A DNA stretch of 64,000 nucleotides from Bondarzewia mesenterica (Eukaryota > Basidiomycota > Agaricomycetes > Russulales > Bondarzewiaceae). The stretch covers positions 1 to 64,000 of the forward strand of contig SGPL01000078.1 in the NCBI GenBank assembly GCA_004802705.1, given 5' to 3'. Below are positions 1 through 11,737 of the stretch, one piece after another (position 1 is the stretch's first letter; each line of letters opens with the position of its first letter). The notes under the pieces were generated by a model. The model saw only the letters and a program-made list of their open reading frames with translations. It had not been told where the DNA came from and made no database searches. The translations under genes were made by a program, and so were the position numbers.

Positions 1-631
1 AGTGGCCAGCGGGACGAGGTTTTCTGGTCCTATAGTACTTGACAAACGATCCCGCTGATTGGTTGGCAACCAAATCGGGCGATTCTGGTGGTCATGTGAT
101 CGTGATGCTTACGAGCGTGAGTACGTCAAGTCGGCCTGAGTCGCGGCCGGTCGCCATCGTGAATCTCTGCTTCGGAGTGTCCGGAGGAGAACGTATTTGT
201 TGGCCTCGGTGCATCCAGTCTTTGCGAAAGGTCATCAACAAGTCCAGAGGACCATGAAGTACGTAATTTACATGGCCATCGTCTACCGTTGACGAGCGTG
301 GCCAGGTCTGTTTAAGGAAGGTATTGCTTATGTATCAGCGGTGCCAGGGGCATACTGGCACTGCGTGATCATCTAGTCTGTGACGAGGGTTTCCTTAGCA
401 TAATATATCCAACTTGGAGACTAAATAAAACATATATTTTATTAAACAATTGACCATTTAAGAAATGAGATTACACAGACAACCATACACCACCCATCTT
501 ACCACCTATTGAATACGATGCATATGTACCCTATGTCATTTACGAACAAATGCTATGGATAGCTACGACATCGGCAAGGATCCCTTGTATATATATTCAA
601 ATTATGTGTGTGTATGCTGATCGCGAGACTG
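1..631. other. Gene-poor left flank
   Basis: No convincing gene is visible. The longest open frame, at 39-257 on the plus strand, has no recognisable domain and lacks the splice and codon pattern of the genes further right. Positions 420-540 are AT-rich. The stretch leads directly into the minisatellite. Confidence 0.5.
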
Positions 632-1133
632 CCATGTCGAGACGGCGGACTGGGGACATAGTGCACGAGCGCGAGGCGCTGCTGTGTCAAAGGAGGGGCT
701 GGGGACATGGTACCTGGGTGCAAGGCCCCGCCGTTCTCGAAATGGCAGGCTATGGACATGGCGGGCGAGCGCAAAGTCGCGCCATGTTGAAACGGTGGGC
801 TGGGAACATGGTGCACAAGCGCAAGGGAGCGCGAGGCCCTGCCGTGTCGAGACGGCAGACTGGAGACATGGTGGGCGAGCACAAGGTGCCACCATATCGA
901 AACGAGGAGCTATGGATGTGGTGCACAAGCGCAAGGCCCCACTGTATCGACACGTCAGGCTAGGGACGTGGTGCGCAAGCGCAAGGCACCGCCATGTCGA
1001 GACAGCGGGCTGGGGACGTGATGTGCGAGCATGAGATCCCACCGTGTCGAGACGGCGGACGGGGGACATAATGTGCGAGCGGCTGCCATGTCAAAAGGAG
1101 GAGCTAGGATCGTGGTGCGTGAGCGCGGTGCCT

Positions 1134-1141
1134 CACCGTGC
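1134..1141. repeat. Target-site duplication, left copy
   Basis: CACCGTGC, identical to the copy at 1784-1791 on the other side of the hAT-like element. The octamer also matches the minisatellite unit, so the insertion target was a repeat copy. Confidence 0.8.
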
Positions 1142-1783
1142 TAGTGTTCTGGTATTCTGACGATGTAAATTTACTGTGGTAAATCTGAAGGGTAAATTAC
1201 CAGTAAATTACCTATCTTTCTAGGGGGGCCAGAAAACTATGGGTAATTGTGCGGTAATTGTGACTGACAGGTGCTCCGTCGCTGTGTTATTTTTCGTACT
1301 TTCGACAAGTCCTTTGGCTCGCTCATCACACCGTCTCGACATGCCGACACTCACCGGTACTCACCCCTGCTATTGCACTTGAGCTCCGGACCAAGTGGAT
1401 CCAAAAGATTCGTCTGGCTCCATCGAACAGCCTACGAGTTTTGCGTGTTCAGGCCGCTCGGCACTCACATCAATCTGGGATGCCGTTTCTTTGCTGATTA
1501 TCTAGCTGATGACGCCACACTAGTGGCCCAGTTACCTACAACTTTCGCACCGGTAGCTGAGCCAGTCGCGAGTGGCCTCAGTTGGGAGGAATGGTAGTAT
1601 TGTAGCTTGCTAGTTGCAAATTTACCTGTAATTCTAGCACATTTACTTCACAATTACGGTAATTCAGGGTAATTTACATCCAAGGAGATTTACTGTAAAT
1701 TACCTGGGTAAATCTGACCCCTCCGCAAGGGTCGATGTAAATTTACCACGCGACCTTGTCAAAAGCAGATTACCGGAACACTA
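1142..1783. mobile_element. Non-autonomous hAT-like element (MITE)
   Basis: The element is bounded by imperfect inverted repeats: TAGTGTTCTGGTATTCTG at the left and the complement of TAGTGTTCCGGTAATCTG at the right. Both ends are flanked by a perfect 8-bp direct repeat, CACCGTGC, at 1134-1141 and 1784-1791. An 8-bp target duplication and ends of the form YARNG are typical of the hAT superfamily. The subterminal ~100 bp on each side are packed with short GTAAAT/ATTTAC repeats, which in hAT elements serve as transposase binding sites. The interior holds a 108-codon open frame (1271-1597) with no recognisable transposase motif, so the element is judged non-autonomous. It is inserted inside the minisatellite. 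Confidence 0.8.
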
Positions 1784-1791
1784 CACCGTGC
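1784..1791. repeat. Target-site duplication, right copy
   Basis: CACCGTGC, identical to 1134-1141. The minisatellite sequence continues immediately after it. Confidence 0.8.
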
Positions 1792-1860
1792 TCAAAATGG
1801 CGAGCTATGGATGTGGTGTGCAGGCACGAGCTTTCGTCATGTTGGAGCAACAAGCTGAAA

Positions 1861-3489
1861 ATGGGGCTAGGTGAATACAAAAGATAATATAAGGTAGAGT
1901 GCATGTACCAGATATCGTAGCCAGCAGTAACCTACAGAGATGACACCAACTCACACCAATGCATACTGGTCTCCTGCTTGAGATTCTTCTGCTACTCTTC
2001 CATGTTCATGTCGAGCTGGTGCCATGCTGTATACTTCCTGCCAGCTGGAGAGCAGCAGCAAGAGATGGCGGCGGATTACAGTACAAGTGCTGGCTTTTTA
2101 AGGTGTTGAAGTGGAGCGCAACCCAGGCGCGCAATAAATTTCGAGAAACCGGAAAAGGTAACCCATGTATGGGCAATACAGTGTGTATTTGAGATCCCTA
2201 TGTCACACTCCCTCACTTGAAGACCCCGGAACATTAAAGCCGACAACCGAGAGCCCGAAACAGACCTGGCCACGCTCGTCAACGGTACTGGGGTCAAATT
2301 TCGCATGCTGCGGGCGCAGAGGGTTATGTGTACTCTTCAATAGAAAAACTCAACAGAGGTCAGAAGCCTGCGGAATCAGAACTCTGAATTGTCGTTATGA
2401 CCCCTGTGGCGCGCATCCACATGCTTACGGTGGGCTCCGCAGATTGGAAATGAAAGTTTATCGGAATACTGCACCATGCTATCCCTGTGTCATAGGACCT
2501 GCTATGAAAGCACAGCTTCGCAGCTGTATAGACAGACATGGGAAAACTCGATGCGTTATCGCAGAGTCGATTTGAGACTGCCTCACCGTTGTCACTGGTA
2601 TGAGACCTTGGCTTCACTCTGTGACGTGCGCGAGTGACCAATCGAACGGAACAATCTAAGGGAACGACGATTTGCGGTGATGTTTAAGGAGGAAATACAT
2701 AACACATTTTGCGAGATACAGGGATGCTGTAGGGATGCTGGCACTCCGCTGGTGCGTGAGCTGATTCCGGAAACATAGTCTGAGAGCCGCGTCGCGATTG
2801 GGTATTGAATATTGAATATTAAACGCCAGAGTCTGCGATCTTCGACGTCTGGCTAAGATCCATCTGATTATTTCTATTGAGGTCCGATAAATCACAATAA
2901 GCAGCCTGAAAATAGGAAAGGAGAAGTCAGAGGACATTGTCTGCCAGTATCATTCGTGCTGAATGAAGGCTGACTTACGCTGTCTGAAGCGGAAGATTAT
3001 TCCAAGTCAATGCACAACGAAAAGCTTGATTTAGTTGAGCGAATATATATATACCCTTTGACGGTTCCTCGAACATACAATTCATAATAAAAAAACGGCA
3101 TGCAAACATGCAATCTAGATTCTGCGGTGTGTTCACGTAAGACTGGTATGCGCGACTGCCAGTGTGTCATTGAACAGCGCTTTCAGAATGTTGAACATTG
3201 AACCCTTGCGTTATCGCCGAATAGAGGGTCCGAATGGACCATTGATGAAGTAAAGTTTGGGATTTTTTCGGCAACGTTGTAAGATGAATCATTGGATCTC
3301 CTCAAGCTCAGCGACTGAATTAAGCATTGAGCAAGTGAGTAAGAAGAATCAGAAAACCCTAGAATGATTAGGTAAGGTCCAGGGACCAGGTCATAGTTAG
3401 ATCTGACTTGCAGGTCGACGTCGCCGGAATCTCTTTCTTTACTACTGATACCCTCGACGCCGCCGCCAACAACTTAAATAACAGACATC
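1861..3489. other. Intergenic, possible retroelement remnant
   Basis: No gene can be supported. Around 2090-2330 a sequence runs through an AATAAA-like signal to CTATGTCACACTCCCTCAC, which resembles the junction between a long terminal repeat and the internal region of a Copia-type element. No partner repeat or reverse transcriptase is present, so this is only a suspicion. Positions 2800-2820 hold a short GAATATT repeat. The right end (about 3290-3489) is the promoter side of the TRIR-like gene. Confidence 0.35.
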
Positions 3490-4161
3490 ATGTCGACACC
3501 GATACCGCAATCAAACAGCGGGTACGCCTCGCCTGCTCCCCTTTTGCACGCCTCGACTTTTGGGCCGGCGGGCTCAAGCTCGAAGCCCGCTGCACCCAGG
3601 CCGAAGCCTACCAACGTTTTCTCTAATGACGGATCTTTTCTCGAGAGATTCCAGCGCATACAGAAGGTGAGTGGTGCGCCCGTCACCATGCTTAAAAGGA
3701 TGTGTGCGCTCAAAGTTCGCAGGACGAGGAAGAGAAGAAGAAGCAGGAAGAGATCCTGGCCAAGTACGTATCCCTCTCCTCGTGCGCACCAGATTACTTA
3801 CCCAGCTATGATCTTTCTACTTTCTGTCATTTTTAGGAAGCGGAATTTTGATAATCGGTTTGTAAGTATTTCAATCGTCGTTTTGCTTTCCATCTTTCCT
3901 TACATGGCACACCGTCTCACAGAAACAGAGGGGCAAGCGTCCCTCTCCTGATTCTTCCAATTCAAAGAATACTGCAGCGGATCCCCCAACAAAGAAAGCC
4001 AAGACCGAGGTGCCCATGAGTTAGTATTTGTGTCTCAACGCTCACCACTTTTTTCCCACTTACAATGCTTCTGCCCAGGTCAATATGAGAAGGAAGTTAA
4101 GAGCTACGCCGGCCGCAGTCTGAAAGATGATGGCATTGGCGTGCGACCCCTCGTGAAATAG
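3490..4161 (+). CDS. TRIR (C19orf43)-like small nuclear protein
   Basis: Five exons (3490-3666, 3723-3763, 3837-3861, 3923-4019, 4079-4161) join in phase into 140 residues. Two conserved blocks identify it. Near residue 41 is NVFSNDGSFLERF, which matches the NLFANDGSFLELF block of human TRIR (telomerase RNA component interacting RNase, C19orf43). The C-terminus reads YEKEVKSYAG followed by a tail ending RPLVK, as in the human protein. Between them are a Lys/Glu-rich segment and a basic, NLS-like stretch (PPTKKAKTE). Human TRIR is reported as an exoribonuclease that acts on telomerase RNA; whether a fungal relative has that activity is unknown. The N-terminal ~40 residues are Ser/Pro/Ala-rich and probably disordered. 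The start is the first ATG in frame. The tiny 25-nt third exon is needed to keep the frame. Confidence 0.75.
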
Positions 4162-4512
4162 TCTTCTCCCCGTTCATTATTCTTTTTTATCTTGTTCTCA
4201 TCTGGGTTTCAACCGTGAGTGATTTCATTTGTCCTCTACCTAGTCCTCTACCCAATCCTGCGCATCGGCTGACATCTTAGCCCCGTAGTTGACGAGAAGT
4301 TGTATTCGGTTGTAGTGCTGCAATGTATACCGAGTCTCCCGTCAATCTGTAGTATTTTCTTGCACGGTTCGAATCACGAGCGATATGAAAAGTCAATCCA
4401 TGGAGAGGTAATATACATCAATCATAGCGGCCATCCCGACGAGTGTATAATGTACAGCGATAGCAATAATAATCTTGTTATCCTATAATGTCCAACCTTA
4501 AAAATTTCCTCA
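4162..4512. other. Convergent 3' spacer
   Basis: This 351-bp stretch lies between the stop of the TRIR-like gene (plus strand) and the stop of the Bbc1-like gene (minus strand). It holds only short open frames and presumably both 3' untranslated regions. Confidence 0.5.
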
Positions 4513-7500
4513 TCAAGCTTCCAAAACGCGATAGACCTGATACAAGTGTGTGAGCCACGGGTAGAGCCGCTGCAAGTGTTCCTCACCTTGACCGACCCAC
4601 TCTTCAGGTCCTCCAATTTGTAGCTCACAGATTCCACGGTCTGTAAGCCACCTTTCGTCAGCGCAGATATGGTAAGATGAACGGAACACCTACCGCCTGC
4701 CCAACGTGCTGATTGGCCTGCAAGGCCTTCACCTTCACCTTCTTTGTATCGAAGTCACACACTACGCCCAGACAAGGCGTCCCCTCGCCTACCACGATAC
4801 TGTACGCATGGAGGCCCTTGTGACCCTTCAACTTTGCATCCTCCAATACGATCACATCCCCCGGCATGATTTCGCTCGCCCGAGTGTGCACGGAACCGCC
4901 TGTCTGGGCATAAACAAGGTACCCATACTCAATTCCCGCTGCAGGAGCCGGCTGGGCATTCGGCACTTGTGCCAGCACAGCTGCAATGAAGCTCGCATAC
5001 GATCCGTTCCCTATCAGTGTCTTCTTGGACCGCTCATGGAGCATTGAGGCGGCCTCGCAGATTTGGACGCCTACACGGCCCCAGATACTTCTCAGCTCGT
5101 CAGGAGATATTTCCGTCGGCACTGGCGCAGGTGCATGCGCATGAGGATGCTGGCTTAGCGGAACAATGGGTTTCTCGGAACTGGGAGGCGGGCGAGGCGC
5201 TCCAGTCAGTGTGACAGGAGGATACGACGTAGAGTCCTCCGACCACATCGACGCAGACATATCACTTGTCACGCTACTCTCACCGAAGTCCAACACAGCT
5301 GTCGGAATAGATGACAGCTCCCATTGACCAGTTGTTGACGATTCGGGAGGCTCTGTCATCGGTGGTGGTGGAGCTGCACGGGGAGGGAGGCCGCGAGTTG
5401 GCCTTGCAGGCGGAGGCGGCGGAGATTCTTCATCTTCTTGTTCAACCATCACATAGTCCGATTGCGTTGCCTGGATTGGCGGCCGCGATGAAGTGACCGT
5501 GTCATATGATTCCTTACGATGAGGTGGCGGGGGAGGTGGAGGCGGACTCGCTGGCACATCTAAGGACGACCTCTTGATGGCTGGCGGTACGGGAGGTCTC
5601 GACAAAGGAACAGGTGGTCTATGTGCCGTACGAGGCGGCGGAGGAGGCGGGGCCTCCTCTTCCTCCTCTTCTTCGACGATTTCTTCCTCTGCATCCTCAT
5701 AGTGTACTTCTTCAAGCTCGCTCTCTTCCGCCTCAACTTTCACACCATCATCGGACGTACCGTGACTCTCTGGTTCGGACTCCGGTTCGGCAGGTGGAGG
5801 CTGGGGAGGACGGGAAGGCGCGGTGCGAGACGGAGGGGGAGGGAGTACAGCTTCTTCCTCTTGGATAGATGGAGGGTGCTGGGATACTGGGCCGGCACCA
5901 GGCATCATCCCGAAGCGCATCCCACCCATACCCACGAGCTTCGCAGCAATTCTCTGTCTCCTAGCTGTTTCATCATCTTCCTCCTCATCCTCAACACGAG
6001 CCTCTGTGAATTGCTCGGAATCTGCATCTGCACTCTCTTCACCGTGTGTCTCTTCCGAAGCAGGGGGCAGACGGCGAGCGGGAGGTGGGGGCGCACCGAA
6101 CCTGATACCACCCAACCTCGCCATCCGCTCTGCAATGGTAGCACGACGCGCCTGTTCTGCGTCGACTTCTGACTGCTGCTCAATGGCCTCCACGACAGGC
6201 GGAGATGCAGTTTGAGGGGATATAGCTACATCGTGAGCTGTTGGCGGGAGGGCCGCAGAGGGGGGAAAGGTGGGAGATTTGATTGGGCTGTGAAACCGCG
6301 GGTCTATGGGATCTATCAAATACGAGATTGAGTTTGATAAGTATCGTAGGGTAAAATACAATTACCTCCATCAGAGTCATCCAAAACTTCACGCTCCGGT
6401 TCTGGAGGGAACATCAAGGGCGTAGGTACCTTCTTCGCGGCGGCATGGGGAGATCCGAACTGCTCGGTATCAGGCGGAGGTGACGCATCACGAACTCGCG
6501 AAATTGGCGCAGGTGGAACGAAGTCATGAGCCGTCCGTCTCCCACCATAACTACCAGTTGATTCGCGGCTAATCCTGCGATTCGAAGGTGATGTTGCTCT
6601 TGGGGCCGAAGCATGAGGGATGGTCGGGGAAGGTATCGGTAGGGAGGGCTTGCGAGGAGGGGGAGGAGGGACAGCTTCTTGTGGCTCATCATTGTAAGTA
6701 TGGCTCATCTCCTCCGGCTCCTGCGAAAACAATCCCTCAGAATTATGATCAGCGGGCGGCGGTGGCGGGGGAATCGACCTAATTGACTGCGGTGACATCA
6801 CGCGCTCGTGCTCGACAGGCATCGCAGGTGCTGTTCGAACTGGCGGAGGAATTGAAGCCCTCTTCGTTGCTACTCTGGGCGATACAGGCTCTTCTTCAAT
6901 GCGCGCATCAGGTGTAGGTACTGCCCGAGCAGGAGGAGGGACGGAAAATCTCTTCCTGGTAAGAGATGGAGAAATGGGTGCCTCGTCGGTACCACCTGGG
7001 CGTGTGCTGAAGACTAGTGCTGGCGCGGGAGGCGCCGATGGTAGAGGACGGGTGATGCGTGGCGGAGCCATATCGTCTTCTTGAGGCTGAGGTTGGTCCT
7101 TGTCCTTGTCTGCTGCTGCTTCCTGGATCGTGTGGACGTCGGTAAGATGAACGGGGGCGGCGCCTCGGTCAATCGATCCCACATGACTTTCATCGTCCAG
7201 AACTAACAGGTGCCTCTCGTCGTGGACACGTTCCCCGTGGCCTTGTCCTCGATCGAGGTACTTACCATCAGAGACAATGTTCCCCTCAAAGGTATTTGCC
7301 TCGTCATCCTCCTTCGCCTCGTGCTTAACACGTGTCGCAGGTTCATCTTGTCCTTGCTCATCGCGGTCAATCTCCTCAAGCACCGCATATTGGGCTTCAC
7401 TCAGCAGTTCATCACTGTCCTTATGGCCTTCCAAAACTTCCCTCTCGCTTTCTACAGTCGAATCTTCAACGGAAAGGGATGATGCAGAACGTTTGCGGAG

Positions 7501-9674
7501 GTCGCGATCTAAGAACAGAGGAACTCATCAACGAGGCCGTTTTACATACAACAACTCAGAGAGAGGAAACGCTAACGATGTGCATGAAGCAACAGGAAGA
7601 TAACGAGATGAGAGGCGTTTAATATTTACCATCGTCCAGCTCCTCTGCCTCCTGTGTATGTTCCAATGTATTACCACTCTCGACGCTTGCCCGTGTTCCT
7701 GTTACATCTTTGTGCGCCGAAGGCGAAGACTCCTTTTTCGCTGGCGCTGGTGGAGTCAGCTGTGCAGCCGCCAAACTGTTCTTCCTCAAACCATCGTCCC
7801 TGTCCAAGATCGGAGACGTAGGCATTTCAGAATCGGGAACACTGTCGCGCTCGACAGAGTCGAAGCTTCCCTTGCGCTGCGGCGGCGCGCTGAATGGATT
7901 GAACCCGCCCATCTTGGCGACACGCTCCGCGATGCGCTTTCGCCGCGTTGCCTCGTCCTTTTCTTCCTCGGCTGGCTCGGCAACCGGATCCACGGCTTCT
8001 GTAGCTGGGCCCTCTGACACAGACTGAGCCTCGAGTGGTGCTTCGACGGGTGCAGCCGAGATGGGGACTGGAGCGACGATGGAGGGGCGCTCGGGCTCAG
8101 CAGCCTCCGTGTCAATATCGCGTTTGTGCTTAACATACACTTCGGGGTCGTCTGGAGATTCAGGGCGCAAATCAGACGAGGGCGATGTGGAACGCTCTGC
8201 CTCGATCGCGTCGGCCTTGGGAGCTATTTCGTACTGTTCAGTATCAGCAGTGACCGATTCTTTGGAATGCGTCGGCTCGATCTCGGCAGGCGGGACATCT
8301 TTGACCGTATCTGCTTCTGCATTCTCGGAAAAGGCACCAACCTCTTTCTCTCGGCCCCCTGCGGCCTCAACCAGCGTTTCTGCGACGCTTCTTACACCTT
8401 CTTTGGGAGCGGGACTTTCATGGAGTTCTGAGCTGAGAATTGGGGCAAGTTCGGGCACGGGCGGTGGAGAAGGCGACTTTGCAGACTTCTTGCGCGGCGG
8501 AAGGACACGGCGCGGACCAACGGGGACTGGCATCGAGGGGGATTTCGGAACACAGCTAGAGGCATCGTCGGCACTCAAAGAAGTTGCAGGATTGGATTGC
8601 AAAGTGAACTCTAGTGAACGGTCATTACCACAACGGGAAAAAGGGAACGAGCTGCGCACCAGACAAAGTGGACGTCTGAGGCTCAGTGCCTTGCGCAACG
8701 TCAGGAGGCGAATGAATAGGATCCACTGCCGGAAAGTCAGCAACGGCACTGGATATGAATTGTATTGAATTACCATAAGCATCAGTCTCTGGAGAGATGG
8801 CGACGTCATGTGTATGGATAGACGGCACTGCGACGGCGAAGTCAACAAAATGATGATCATCTAGGTAATATTACTGACCATCCGTTGAGTATTTGTACTC
8901 AGCTTCTCTTTCGTCTTCTCCCGGATCGCGGATTGTTTCCTCCTTGGTCATTGTTGCCTCATCCTTTGGTTTGACTTGCTCAACTGTCGATATCTCCACA
9001 GGTACCGCCCCCTCAACTTCCCTCGTTAGTTCTGGCTTTTTGACTTCCGGTTTCCTACCGAACATTGGAGGCGCCATTCCCACCCTTGCACCTCCAAGCC
9101 TCGCCATTCTAGCAGCAATAGCAGCGCGACGCAGCCTCTCTTCCTCCTCAGGGTCCTTCTCCTCCTTATCATCCTCATCCGCGACACCAGGTGACGGCGA
9201 CTTAACCGGCTCGCCCTCAACATTTGTCGGACTCAGTAATGGGGACTTCGCTTTAGCGTCTCCCTCATCCTCACCCGCATCCAAACCCTCACCTTCCGCA
9301 ACGGGTGGCGACACCGTCACCTGCGGCGGGGGCTTCCACTTTGGCTTTTCCAGAGGAGGCTTCGGCGCAGCAGCGGGAGAAGGCGCACCAAAGGCACCGA
9401 TACCTTGCAGTGCGGCCATACGGTCTTTCAGGGAGCCGCCCTGTCCTATGCTCGCCTTGGCATCACTCGCCGACATACGGCCCTCACGCGCAGCTGAGGA
9501 CGCGGCGGGAGACGACGGCGGAGACGCAGGCTTGGGTTGCCATTTTGAAAGCCCACCGGGCTTCGGGCGAGGGAGCGGAAGTGCCGGGGACGTTGTTGCG
9601 GGCTTCTGTTCGAAGGCTGCGATACGGTCGCGCAGCGAACCCGGCTTCGGTCTCGCAGGAGGCGGATCAGACAT
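4513..9674 (-). CDS. Bbc1/Aim3-like cortical actin patch protein
   Basis: Seven exons (9674-8879, 8827-8660, 8610-7630, 7508-6366, 6312-4694, 4640-4587, 4536-4513) join in phase into 1,594 residues. The protein is dominated by proline-rich and acidic low-complexity sequence with many PPPPP and PxxP stretches, potential SH3 and profilin ligands. SLRDRIAAFE (residues 13-22) and SLKDRMAALQ (81-90) recur near the N-terminus. A basic RRxxIAxRMAxxGG motif occurs four times, first at about 182-205. The last ~150 residues form a conserved globular domain (GSYASFIAAVLAQVP, EIMPGDVIVLEDAKLKGHKG, QANQHVGQA) of the Bbc1/Aim3 C-terminal type, completed by the two small final exons. Yeast Bbc1/Mti1 binds type I myosins and restrains Las17-driven actin assembly at endocytic sites. 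The N-terminal SH3 domain of yeast Bbc1 is not seen here. Confidence 0.75.
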
Positions 9675-10097
9675 TTCGCAGACGGGGAGTCAAACAAAAG
9701 AAACTAAGAAATGAAGAGAATGAATGAGAAATGAGAATAGGAAGTTGTTGAAAGTCGTTAGGAAGGAGTGTTATGTGAGGGTCAAGTGAGGGTCGTTGGG
9801 ACTTGGCGTAGCTGAAATTCCCACGGGCTGCTTAGTCTCCTACTTACCAGACGTCCTCCGACGGCGATGTAGTTCTCCTTACAAAATAAAGCATAGCTAA
9901 AGCGACGCAATGCACTCTTGTCGAAGCTACTTAACATTCGTGAAATTCGGGCCGGAAAACTATGTCAAGAGCTCAAGTTGCCGTATAATAATCGTCTAGT
10001 GTGACCTCCGGGTCCCATCCATCGGGAAACTTGATGCAGCATGATCAAGACACGCTAAACGATACCTCCATCTCCGGGTAGAGTTCGACATCAAGAG
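9675..10097. other. Spacer upstream of the Bbc1-like gene
   Basis: This 423-bp stretch separates the Bbc1-like start from the stop of the F-box gene, both on the minus strand. It must contain the Bbc1-like promoter. No TATA box or clear motif stands out. Confidence 0.45.
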
Positions 10098-11737
10098 TCA
10101 TTGCTGAGAACCCGAAGGACTTGACGTGCTTGGTAACATTTTGTGAAGCCAAAGTGGACCTGAACAGAATAAGAAATATCATGACATCTGGTTGACAGAG
10201 GTCAGGGGAATAGCCTGACAAAATGCTTACCGACGGGATCATGTTGATCATGAAATACAGTCGTCCAGCAACCAAGAACTCCAAAATATGAACGCACTCC
10301 ACCAATTTGGATGCCTTCCATGCTGCATAAAGAGAAAGTGAGCGAAGGGCCGACTGTAATCATGTGCATTATTACCATACCTCCAGACTGCGTGGCCGTC
10401 CTCTCCAGAAACCTAATATACTCGAGCGTGAATTCGTGATATCTGAGTAATTCTCGGCCACCACGACGTACCAGATGCCATCGTAGCTGGTTATCGGCAG
10501 TAAAACTCACATGCCCCACCATCGTGATCTCATCATGCACATTCCCCACTATGTGAAGTTTCGGACGCGTTGGGTGAACAGGATCGTGTTCCGTCGAAAT
10601 CATGCGGAAATGTACGGTGATTACACGATATACCTCGCGAAATTCAGGGTCAGCGAAAACAGACGGGTCGAGCGGGTCGCTGCCTGCATTCTGGGAGCAC
10701 TCAATTGAACCAGCGCATAAGCAAACGAAGAAAAAACTCCCGTACATTAAAATTGTTGTACACTAATTGAAATATCATAAAATCAGACGGAGTCATACTT
10801 CTGAATGGCGAACGGACTCACAAATGAGCTCCCGGTGATCAATAAAGCAAAAAGCGCAACGCCATATGCCCTCAATGCCTGCCCAGTCTTTTTCCACGTC
10901 CAGATCCAGACCCACCGGTATCACGCTTTGGCAATATGGCATGCTCATTTGGAGTATCACAAATTCGAATTCCGTACTCTCGTCGATATCAACGCAATGC
11001 ATTGACACAGCGTGATGCAAGGCCTGGAGGTGGACCCAATTGACACACCCACTCCCATCTGGCATGAATGGCCCAAACTCGTTATCATACTGATAGTGTC
11101 GCATATCGTATACGTATGCGAGAGCCTCGATCTTGCGCTCGCGATGCACATCGCGCGGGGTGAGTCCGAAATACGTGTGCAGACGCGCGCGCAGCTGTTC
11201 CTCTTCCTCACTAAGCTCCCATAGTGTGTGATCGAGCAGGGCACCGTTGCGCAACATCGAGGCAAGCCAAAGAAGGTTATGAGAGATATAATCGCTGAAC
11301 ACCGAGGGTAAGGGTGGTACGTTGCACGCCAGGTCCACAAGGGTTTGAAGGACCGCTACGCGCTCACCAGGGCGACACTTCGTCGGGTCCTCAACAATAG
11401 TACGCGCGCGGATGATGCGCTGCAGCTCCCTCTTCCAATCAATACTCGGTATTTCCTGTCCAAGGGGGGTGAGACAAGCCCTCGGGTCGTCAAAAAGCTG
11501 TATGAGATACAGCTCGCGCCAAAAATGCTGGTCTACCGACGAATAAATGAGGGCGTTATAGGTTCTGCATGTTTGCGCAAATGATGAAACGTCTAGTGGA
11601 TCAAGACTGAGAAGAAGCTCCTCTACCAATTCTTGGGGTAGATTAATGATGCCGGTAATCATATCGGTTGCGATGTGGACCAAACGTTTCTCTGGATATC
11701 GAGTCGACAAGTGCAAGAGCAAGCTGGTCATTGCCAT
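10098..11737 (-). CDS. F-box protein
   Basis: Five exons (11737-10822, 10683-10472, 10412-10381, 10322-10231, 10159-10098) join in phase into about 437 residues. An F-box lies at about residues 27-65 (LPQELVEELLLSLDPLDVSSFAQTCR), the Skp1-binding module of SCF ubiquitin ligases. The C-terminal half carries a block common in mushroom F-box proteins: ADPEFREVYRV, then GHVSFTADNQLRWHL, VWSMEGIQIGG, and DPVGPLW near the end. The block is correct only when the 32-nt third exon is spliced in. The ATG at 11737 is the first in frame; 11731 is an alternative. Substrates cannot be told from sequence. F-box genes are strongly expanded in Agaricomycetes, and this is a typical member. Confidence 0.8.

Larger units (their letters stand above)
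632..1860. repeat. Degenerate ~50-bp minisatellite
   Basis: About eleven imperfect head-to-tail copies of a 49-52 bp unit follow one another. Each unit begins like GCCATGTCGAGACGG, continues with GGCTGGGGACATGG and ends like GTGCACGAGCGCAAGGC. Copies differ by scattered substitutions and small indels. Open frames of 60-155 codons on both strands here come only from the repeat having few stops and are not genes. The array is split at 1142-1783 by an inserted element and resumes afterwards with at least one diverged copy. Confidence 0.85.

Noticed and set aside
550..1069. Overlapping open frames on both strands of 100-155 codons
   Set aside because: They are by-products of the minisatellite, which has few stops in several frames; no start context, splice pattern or domain.
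2090..2340. Solo long terminal repeat of a Copia element
   Set aside because: Only a junction-like motif is seen; no second copy, no clear TG/CA ends with a 5-bp duplication and no coding remnants.
4360..4400. Possible tRNA T-arm (GGTTCGAATCAC)
   Set aside because: No matching acceptor stem, D arm or anticodon stem around it.
8061..8768. 235-codon plus-strand frame
   Set aside because: Antisense shadow of the third exon of the Bbc1-like gene, for the same reason.
8893..9714. 273-codon plus-strand frame
   Set aside because: It is the antisense of the low-complexity Pro/Ala/Lys-rich first exon of the Bbc1-like gene. Ser/Gly-rich translation is the mirror effect.
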